10,022 nucleotides of DNA from Armatimonadota bacterium (lineage in GTDB: Bacteria; Armatimonadota; Zipacnadia; Zipacnadales; UBA11051), in assembly GCA_030612305.1 (NCBI GenBank), contig JAUWOG010000043.1, positions 1 to 10,022 on the forward strand. Direction: 5' to 3'. Of the stretch, positions 6,232-10,022 are shown piece after piece. The notes under the pieces were generated by a model. It did not search any database. It was not told the DNA's origin and saw only the letters and a list, made by a program, of their open reading frames with translations. The position numbers and the translations under genes were made by a program. Each line of letters opens with the position of its first letter. The first letter of the stretch is position 1.

Positions 6232-6917
6232 CAGCTTGTGCCGGGCCGCCACCGCACAAGGTATCTACTCAATACATAGACAAGGGCCGCAGTTGCCAGC
6301 GAACCTACGAGCAGCAGCAGCCACAGCGGTGTGGCATTGTCAACTCGGCTGCCAGTCGAGCCGCCTTCCCGTTCGGGAGCGAGCAGTTGCGCAATGTCGG
6401 TGAAGCGGTGGTCGTTGACTGCGATCTGATAGCTGCGCACGCCGCCGCTCTGAACCCATTCAGCCGTGACATAGTCGTTGGCAAGACGGCCCGCTCCGTC
6501 GCCGATCCCCCCGACGCCGATAAAAACGACGACGAGTCGGCTCTGTGCCGGCAGTGACATGATGAGCGGCGCGACCGGCCCGAGGCCGTTCAACTCAACC
6601 GCATAGCGCCCCAGAGCATTGGCCTGTATTGACGTGTATCCATCCTGTCTGATAATCGGCGTATCAAACTGCCAGCGCGTGTGTTCCTCAATGCGCTTCA
6701 ATATGCGCACAGCCTCATCGCGACTTGTCTCGGCCGTCAAAGTGACGGTGACGGAACTGACACAGCCGCCATAGATGCCTATGACCACGGAGGCGTGTCC
6801 GCTCTGACTGCGGGCGTCTGCAGGCTGCCCCCCGCCTTCGGCGTCGGTGCCCACCGCACTGCAACACAACAGCAATCCGGCGCTTGCCACTAGTAGTATT
6901 CGCCGCAGAGCCGTCAT
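6231..6917 (-). CDS. Exported, C-terminally membrane-anchored protein of unknown function
   Basis: I do not recognise this 228-residue protein. The N-terminus MTALRRILLVASAGLLLCCSAVG is a signal sequence. The LLCC region is lipoprotein-like, but Leu before Cys departs from the normal lipobox, so cleavage type is open. A mixed alpha/beta region follows, with a VTVTLTAETSRDEAVRILKRIEEHT strand-helix, a TRWQFDTPIIRQDGYTSIQANALGRYAVELN segment and a hydrophobic strand RLVVVFIGVGG. A Ser/Gly linker leads to a C-terminal membrane helix (PLWLLLLVGSLATAALVYVLSRYLVRW) with a basic end. Topology would place the middle outside the cytosol, between two membrane attachments. The start at 6917 was chosen because the frame opens further upstream only inside the tRNA gene and its terminator; AGGAGG lies very close, 2 nt from the ATG. 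It is first in the minus-strand cluster, 12 bp before the PilT-like gene, which suggests a role with the pilus motor. Confidence 0.6.
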   Translation of the reverse strand: MTALRRILLVASAGLLLCCSAVGTDAEGGGQPADARSQSGHASVVIGIYGGCVSSVTVTLTAETSRDEAVRILKRIEEHTRWQFDTPIIRQDGYTSIQANALGRYAVELNGLGPVAPLIMSLPAQSRLVVVFIGVGGIGDGAGRLANDYVTAEWVQSGGVRSYQIAVNDHRFTDIAQLLAPEREGGSTGSRVDNATPLWLLLLVGSLATAALVYVLSRYLVRWRPGTS

Positions 6918-6962
6918 CTCCTCCTGAGCAGAGGAACCAATTTGGGGTGGAGGTGGGGATAG

Positions 6963-6994
6963 AGGAAAACGCAGGCGATACCTCATGCCTGCGT
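6963..6994 (-). terminator. Intrinsic terminator of tRNA-Ala
   Basis: On the minus strand ACGCAGGC and GCCTGCGT (6987-6994 and 6969-6976) form a perfect 8-bp stem with a 10-nt loop. TTTT follows, overlapping the last pair, then CCTCT. It starts about 20 nt after the CCA end of the tRNA. The exported-protein gene begins 46 bp further on, so either it has its own weak promoter in that gap or it depends on readthrough. Confidence 0.75.
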
Positions 6995-7013
6995 CGGTGT
7001 GGGTAGTGAGTTG

Positions 7014-7089
<76 letters not shown>

Positions 7090-7099
7090 ACAGAGACTG

Positions 7100-7128
7100 A
7101 TTATAGCAACCCCAACGCGAACGGTCAA
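7100..7128 (-). promoter_or_regulatory. Near-consensus sigma70 promoter of tRNA-Ala
   Basis: On the minus strand TTGACC (7123-7128) and TATAAT (7100-7105) are separated by exactly 17 nt, with a TG extension before the -10. Transcription would begin close to the mature 5' end of the tRNA at 7089. The six-base match at -10 and five of six at -35 fit a strong stable-RNA promoter. Confidence 0.85.
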
Positions 7129-7253
7129 GGCATTACCGGCGACACGAAGCTGGCAGAGCCGTGGCACGCATATCGCCGATGATTTGAGCATATGGTGATG
7201 TTTTCTTGATGTTGTCTGTGGTTTTCTTGTGGTACCCTGGCAATGCGACGAAA
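7129..7253. other. Intergenic region between divergent tRNA-Ala and first TadG-like gene
   Basis: No gene is supported here. TTGTGGTACCCT around 7227-7238 resembles TTTTGTGGTATCAT upstream of the second TadG-like gene (8858-8871). It may mark the promoter region, although the -10 (TACCCT) is poor and no -35 is evident. The short T-rich stretch at 7199-7227 stands out from the GC-rich surroundings. Confidence 0.35.
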
Positions 7254-7337
7254 CAGAGGGAGCGATCACGGAGAAATCAGTCGTCTCACCTCAGGCGAGC
7301 GCAGGACGCCCGAGACCGACAGGGGGGAATGAGGATG
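7254..7337 (+). promoter_or_regulatory. Conserved 84-nt leader, copy A
   Basis: This segment matches 8949-9032 with 9 mismatches and no gaps over 84 bases (hand count, about 89% identity). Predicted pairing: GTCGTCTC (7280-7287) with GAGACCGAC (7312-7320), one base bulged, enclosing GGCG (7294-7297) with CGCC (7307-7310). CCTCA (7289-7293) could pair with TGAGG (7330-7334), closing over the first ATG and the spacer after the SD. This would be a pseudoknot-like way to block translation. The SD AGGGGGG (7321-7327) is 1 nt from one ATG and 7 nt from the next. No known riboswitch class is recognised. Confidence 0.6.
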
Positions 7338-8528
7338 TGGCACTCGAAGGGTCACAAGCGACGTGGCATAGTGCTGGTGATGGTCGCGTTTGGTCTTGTT
7401 GTACTGATGGGGATGGCGGCGCTCACCGTAGACGTGGGCCGGACTGCGTTGGCAGTGCAGCGTGCGCAGTCGGTGGCCGACGCTACAGCGATGGCCGCGG
7501 CACTACAACTTCCTGACACGGCGAGCGCCAATACCAGCCTACTGGATGCTCTGGCCGCAAACAACGGCACAGGTAGCTGGCCGCAGCTTACTGTGGACAC
7601 CAGCCAGGGCGTGACATACTACGGCCCCGGCGACACTGTGCCCGGCTATGCGGTCCTCGACGTCAAGGAGTATGTGGCGAGAGTCACTACCTACGCAGAT
7701 GATGCGTACACTTTCGCCCGGGTTGCCGGCGCCGACACGATGCACGTCGCGCGTTCCGCCACTGCCAAGCTCATCCTCAGCCATGGCGCACTGCCGGTAA
7801 TCTTCACCAAGCAGGATGTGGACTGGGAAGACGGCTTTGCGTCGAGCGGTTCAGGTGTGTATATTGACGGTGCGATGCACTCCAACAGCAGCATTGTGTT
7901 TCATGGCTCCAACATCACGGTGGCCGGCCTGGTGGAATACCGCAACTCCCTCACCATCACTGGCTCGGACATCAATCTGCTGGAAGGCTCGGCCTTGGGT
8001 GTCATTGAGGAGTATCCGATTGATTTCACCTGGGATGACTTCCTGCCCTGGGACTATGAAGTCGGCGACTGGATCATCACCGCAACCAGCTTCGATTTCG
8101 GGCACGTCCACGTCAACGGGAACTTGACAATACAGAGCAGCAACTTCCATGGGACCAACGGCATCATCATGGTCGAAGGCAATGTTACATTCAACGGCTC
8201 AGGTGCCGATCTGGAAAATGTAACGATCATCGCCAAGGGCACAATCACGTTCAATGGCGCGTGTCAGTCCATGACTCCGTACGGCGACAATCCCGCACTC
8301 ATGTCGCTTTCGACTGCTGACAAGGCGATTGTCTTCAACGGCTCGGGACCGGAGACGGAAGGGGCGATCTTTGCTCCCAACGGAGGTATTGTCTTTCATG
8401 GCGCCAACACAAGCGTTCACAATGGCAGCCTTGTTGCGCTGAGCGTGACGATGAAAGGGGGCCAATATAGGATCGTGGGCTCCGAGGACCCGAGCATAAT
8501 AGTCAGAAACGTGCGACTGGTTCAATAG
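7335..8528 (+). CDS. TadE/TadG-like N-terminus fused to predicted beta-solenoid
   Basis: The product is 397 residues from the ATG at 7335, preferred because the SD AGGGGGG lies 7 nt upstream; ATG 7329 (two residues longer) is also possible. A basic start and RRG lead into one membrane helix (~11-33, GIVLVMVAFGLVVLMGMAALTVDVG), then the VQRAQSVADATAMAAALQL helix. This is the pattern of TadE/TadG-like (PF13400-type) proteins, anchored in the inner membrane with the rest outside. From ~166 onward, seven similar units recur: IVFHGSNITVAG (187), LTITGSDINLLEG (206), LTIQSSNFHGTNG (264), VTFNGSGADLENV (284), ITFNGACQSMTP (304), IVFNGSGPETEG (332) and IVFHGANTSVHNG (352). Their Asn/Gly turns and alternating hydrophobics suggest a right-handed beta-helix. 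No enzyme motif is seen. It is a likely envelope or pilus-associated surface protein, related at its N-terminus and leader to the next gene. Confidence 0.75.
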   Translation: MWHSKGHKRRGIVLVMVAFGLVVLMGMAALTVDVGRTALAVQRAQSVADATAMAAALQLPDTASANTSLLDALAANNGTGSWPQLTVDTSQGVTYYGPGDTVPGYAVLDVKEYVARVTTYADDAYTFARVAGADTMHVARSATAKLILSHGALPVIFTKQDVDWEDGFASSGSGVYIDGAMHSNSSIVFHGSNITVAGLVEYRNSLTITGSDINLLEGSALGVIEEYPIDFTWDDFLPWDYEVGDWIITATSFDFGHVHVNGNLTIQSSNFHGTNGIIMVEGNVTFNGSGADLENVTIIAKGTITFNGACQSMTPYGDNPALMSLSTADKAIVFNGSGPETEGAIFAPNGGIVFHGANTSVHNGSLVALSVTMKGGQYRIVGSEDPSIIVRNVRLVQ

Positions 8529-8676
8529 TCGTTTCGAATCATCTTGGCCGCACCGCGAATGGAGAAGCGGAGATCTGGCGAGCCTTCGTCCGCAGGCCGG
8601 ATACCAGGACCTGCAGGATACTTACAGTAGAACCCCTCGTGAAGAGACAGCCGGGCCAGAGAAAGAAACGGTGGAA

Positions 8677-8778
8677 ATGCAATCAGCGCGCGGTGTGGTT
8701 CTCCTGAGCGCGTGCGTCGTTCGGGTGGCTCTGCTTGGCCTTGCCGCGCTCAGGTACCGGATATTCTGGTCACTGTGA
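8677..8778 (+). CDS. Possible 33-residue hydrophobic small protein
   Basis: The frame starts ATG at 8677 and encodes MQSARGVVLLSACVVRVALL followed by GLAALRYRIFWSL, with stop at 8778. The middle is a plausible single membrane helix, with a basic end. The ribosome-binding signal (GGTGG just upstream) is weak and very close. It lies between two envelope-protein genes on the same strand. Random occurrence in an intergenic region cannot be excluded, and no homologue is recognised. Confidence 0.2.
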   Translation: MQSARGVVLLSACVVRVALLGLAALRYRIFWSL

Positions 8779-8842
8779 TGCACGGTCGTCCCCAGAGCAT
8801 CGAGAGTACGGAACATCTCCGCTCCCAGATATGGGACGGGAG

Positions 8843-8871
8843 TGGATGTTGCGTACGTTTTGTGGTATCAT
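8843..8871 (+). promoter_or_regulatory. Candidate promoter of the second TadG-like gene
   Basis: TGGTATCAT (8863-8871) is an extended -10 with five of six bases matching TATAAT. TGGATG at 8843-8848 is a poor -35 at 17-nt spacing. The TTGTGGTA core is shared with the region upstream of the first TadG-like gene. Transcription from about 8878 would include all of leader copy B. Confidence 0.4.
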
Positions 8872-8948
8872 TGAGCGTATTCGGAGAGTTCACGCATGGG
8901 TTGCGTATGCGGAAGCAGTAGATTGGTGCGCGGCGGGTAACATGATAG

Positions 8949-9032
8949 CAGAGGGAGCGATCGTGGGGAAATCGGTCGTCTCACCTCAGGCGAGCGCAAG
9001 ACGTACGAGACCGACAGGGGGAAATGAGAATG
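8949..9032 (+). promoter_or_regulatory. Conserved 84-nt leader, copy B
   Basis: This is the second copy of the leader at 7254-7337, offset exactly 1695 bases. The GTCGTCTC/GAGACCGAC stem is identical. The inner stem shrinks to GCG/CGT, and the CTCA/TGAG pairing over the start region has 4 instead of 5 pairs. Most changes lie in the first 30 bases (purine transitions) and at 9000-9005. SD AGGGGG (9016-9021) precedes ATG 9024 by 2 nt and ATG 9030 by 8 nt, repeating the double-start layout of copy A. Confidence 0.6.
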
Positions 9033-10022
9033 CGACGCTCGAAGGGTGGCGAGCGACGCGGCATGATCATAGTAATCGTCCTGGGGGGGCTTGTGGCGCT
9101 GCTGGGAATGATGGCATTGGTCGTGGACCTGGGCATGGTGATAATTGTCAAGGCGCAGGCCCAGGCAGTGGCGGATGCGTCGGCACTTGCTGCTGCTGCC
9201 GCTCTCCGGGACGGAATGGATGAGGCGGTAGCCATACAGGCCGCCCTGGACATCGCCGCGGCTAACGAAATCCTGTGCGAGCCGGTGCTTCTGGACCCGT
9301 CTGTGGATATCGAGGTCGGTGCCTGGGATGCCGCCAACGAGCAGATAATTCCCTGGTCGCCGGCATTCACATTTGCGGCCGCGCAAGTGACCGTGCGCTA
9401 CACCCAGGACTCGCCGAATGGGCCCGTGCCGGTGTATTTCGGGCGGGTATTCGGGCGTGAGTTCGCCGAGACAAGCAGGTCCGCAGCGGCCACTGTGGGC
9501 ATCGGAGACTTCCCGCGCAAGCCGCTGGACCTCATGAATGTCCAGGACGCCTCCGGGTCCTTCATGGACGAGTGGTTGCATGCAATGAATGCACACTGCG
9601 GGCTCGTGGACCTCGTCAACACGATATCCAGGGAAGGCGACACGATAGGATTTGTGGCGTTCAACGAGGGCATAAAGCAGACGACTCAGACCGTGTATTG
9701 GCCAATATACGAGGAGTGGATCTACTTGCCCCTTGCTTTCGGCCTCACGGAGCTGCCGGTAGGGGATGAGCCTCTCAGCGAAGCGATGGCGTACGTCCAC
9801 GAGATACTGCTCAACGATACTCCCCAGGGCTGGACGAACCCGGGCATAGCCATCAACTGGGCCGTGGACAACTTCCTGGCCAACGGAGGCGAGGCCAGCG
9901 AATGGGTCATCCTGTTGGTCAGCGACGGCATGCCCTGCGGGAGCACTGATGCGATCACACAGCAATACCGTCAGGATGGGATTGACGCGGCAGACCGCGC
10001 AGCGGCTGAAGGCATCAGGATC
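9030..10022 (+). CDS. TadG-like protein with von Willebrand factor A domain (3' end outside window)
   Basis: The frame is open for 331 codons from ATG 9030 to the window end (ATG 9024 would add two residues). N-terminus: RRSKGGERRG, a membrane helix (~11-34, GMIIVIVLGGLVALLGMMALVVDLG), then VKAQAQAVADASALAAAAALRDG, the TadE/TadG-like pattern. After a linker domain of about 110 residues comes a vWA domain. LDLMNVQDASGSF supplies the MIDAS DxSxS (D173, S175, S177), GDTIGFVAFN forms the next strand, GWTNPGIAINWAVD gives the MIDAS Thr (T269), and WVILLVSDGMP gives the MIDAS Asp (D299). All metal-ligand positions are present, so divalent-metal-dependent ligand binding is plausible. TadG proteins of Tad/Flp pilus systems have this layout and act outside the inner membrane. 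It shares leader and N-terminus with the beta-solenoid gene upstream, consistent with a tandem duplication followed by exchange of the C-terminal domain. No other tad gene is in view. Confidence 0.85.
   Translation, partial: MRRSKGGERRGMIIVIVLGGLVALLGMMALVVDLGMVIIVKAQAQAVADASALAAAAALRDGMDEAVAIQAALDIAAANEILCEPVLLDPSVDIEVGAWDAANEQIIPWSPAFTFAAAQVTVRYTQDSPNGPVPVYFGRVFGREFAETSRSAAATVGIGDFPRKPLDLMNVQDASGSFMDEWLHAMNAHCGLVDLVNTISREGDTIGFVAFNEGIKQTTQTVYWPIYEEWIYLPLAFGLTELPVGDEPLSEAMAYVHEILLNDTPQGWTNPGIAINWAVDNFLANGGEASEWVILLVSDGMPCGSTDAITQQYRQDGIDAADRAAAEGIRI

Larger units (their letters stand above)
8529..8948. other. Intergenic region between the two TadG-like genes
   Basis: No well-supported gene lies in these 420 bases. 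A bulged hairpin at 8592-8614 (GCAGGCC / GG-A-CCTGC) could end the first gene's transcript but lacks a U-tract. A short hydrophobic frame at 8677-8778 is listed separately. A promoter candidate lies at 8843-8871, leaving roughly 70 nt of extra untranslated sequence before the conserved leader. Confidence 0.5.

Noticed and set aside
4088..6557. Long plus-strand open frames opposite the two PilT-like genes (4088-5353 and 4992-6557)
   Set aside because: They are antisense to well-supported ATPase genes with every motif in place. Their translations are rich in Leu, Val, His, Gly and Asp without family motifs, as expected from the complement of GC-rich coding sequence.
7206..7334. Upstream extension of the beta-solenoid gene to 7206
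   Set aside because: It would translate the conserved leader; the second copy of the leader is not read in the same extended frame, and the SD points to 7335 (or 7329).
7254..7337. Leader as a c-di-GMP-I (GEMM) riboswitch
   Set aside because: The conserved CAGGGCAAACC and GGACGCAAAGCC-type elements are absent; other classes I could recall do not fit either.
7254..9032. Leader copies as CRISPR or mobile-element ends
   Set aside because: There are only two direct copies far apart, each placed exactly at a gene start, with no transposase, spacer array or target duplication.
8868..9965. 365-residue minus-strand open frame
   Set aside because: It lies opposite the TadG-like vWA gene, whose membrane anchor and complete MIDAS are clear. 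The minus frame has no recognisable domain or ribosome-binding site.

Overview
This looks like chromosomal DNA from a GC-rich bacterium. Evidence is the sigma70-type extended -10 promoters, purine-rich Shine-Dalgarno (SD) sites, a tRNA-Ala with encoded CCA, tightly packed same-strand genes, and type IV pilus ATPases. I cannot place the phylum. The PilT paralogues, TadE/TadG-like surface proteins and a two-CW-like cysteine cluster would suit an environmental, little-cultivated lineage, but that is inference.

Layout. (1) 1-616: the 3' part of an acyl-CoA dehydrogenase gene (+) runs head-on into the 5' part of a LON-domain gene (-). Both lose family resemblance within about 380-412, so this is a rearrangement or chimeric join. 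(2) 641-2007: an extended -10 promoter, then a 408-residue divergent RtcB-like protein (+), ending at an inverted repeat shared with the convergent neighbour. (3) 2009-6917, all minus strand and read right to left: a secreted or membrane-anchored protein of unknown function, a PilT-like ATPase starting at TTG, a second PilT/PilU-like ATPase, a multi-pass membrane protein with a cysteine-rich cytosolic-type insert, and a small dimeric alpha/beta-barrel (ABM-like) protein. (4) 6963-7128: a tRNA-Ala(GGC) gene (-) with a near-consensus promoter and an intrinsic terminator. (5) 7254-10022, plus strand: two genes with TadE/TadG-like N-termini. The first continues into a predicted beta-solenoid, the second into a von Willebrand factor A (vWA) domain that runs off the window. 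Both are preceded by the same ~84-nt leader (9 mismatches, no gaps), which reaches into the ribosome-binding region and overlaps two alternative ATG starts.

How it may fit together. The two ATPases are of the pilus-retraction type. With their two membrane-associated neighbours they may form a retraction or motility module without a local pilin, PilB or PilC gene. The divergently transcribed TadG-like genes encode envelope-anchored proteins that could act at the surface. The shared leader suggests they are regulated together, probably after transcription. The most notable items are this leader, the RtcB-like protein with altered active-site motifs, the PilT whose P-loop begins with Trp instead of Gly, and the truncated gene join at the left edge.
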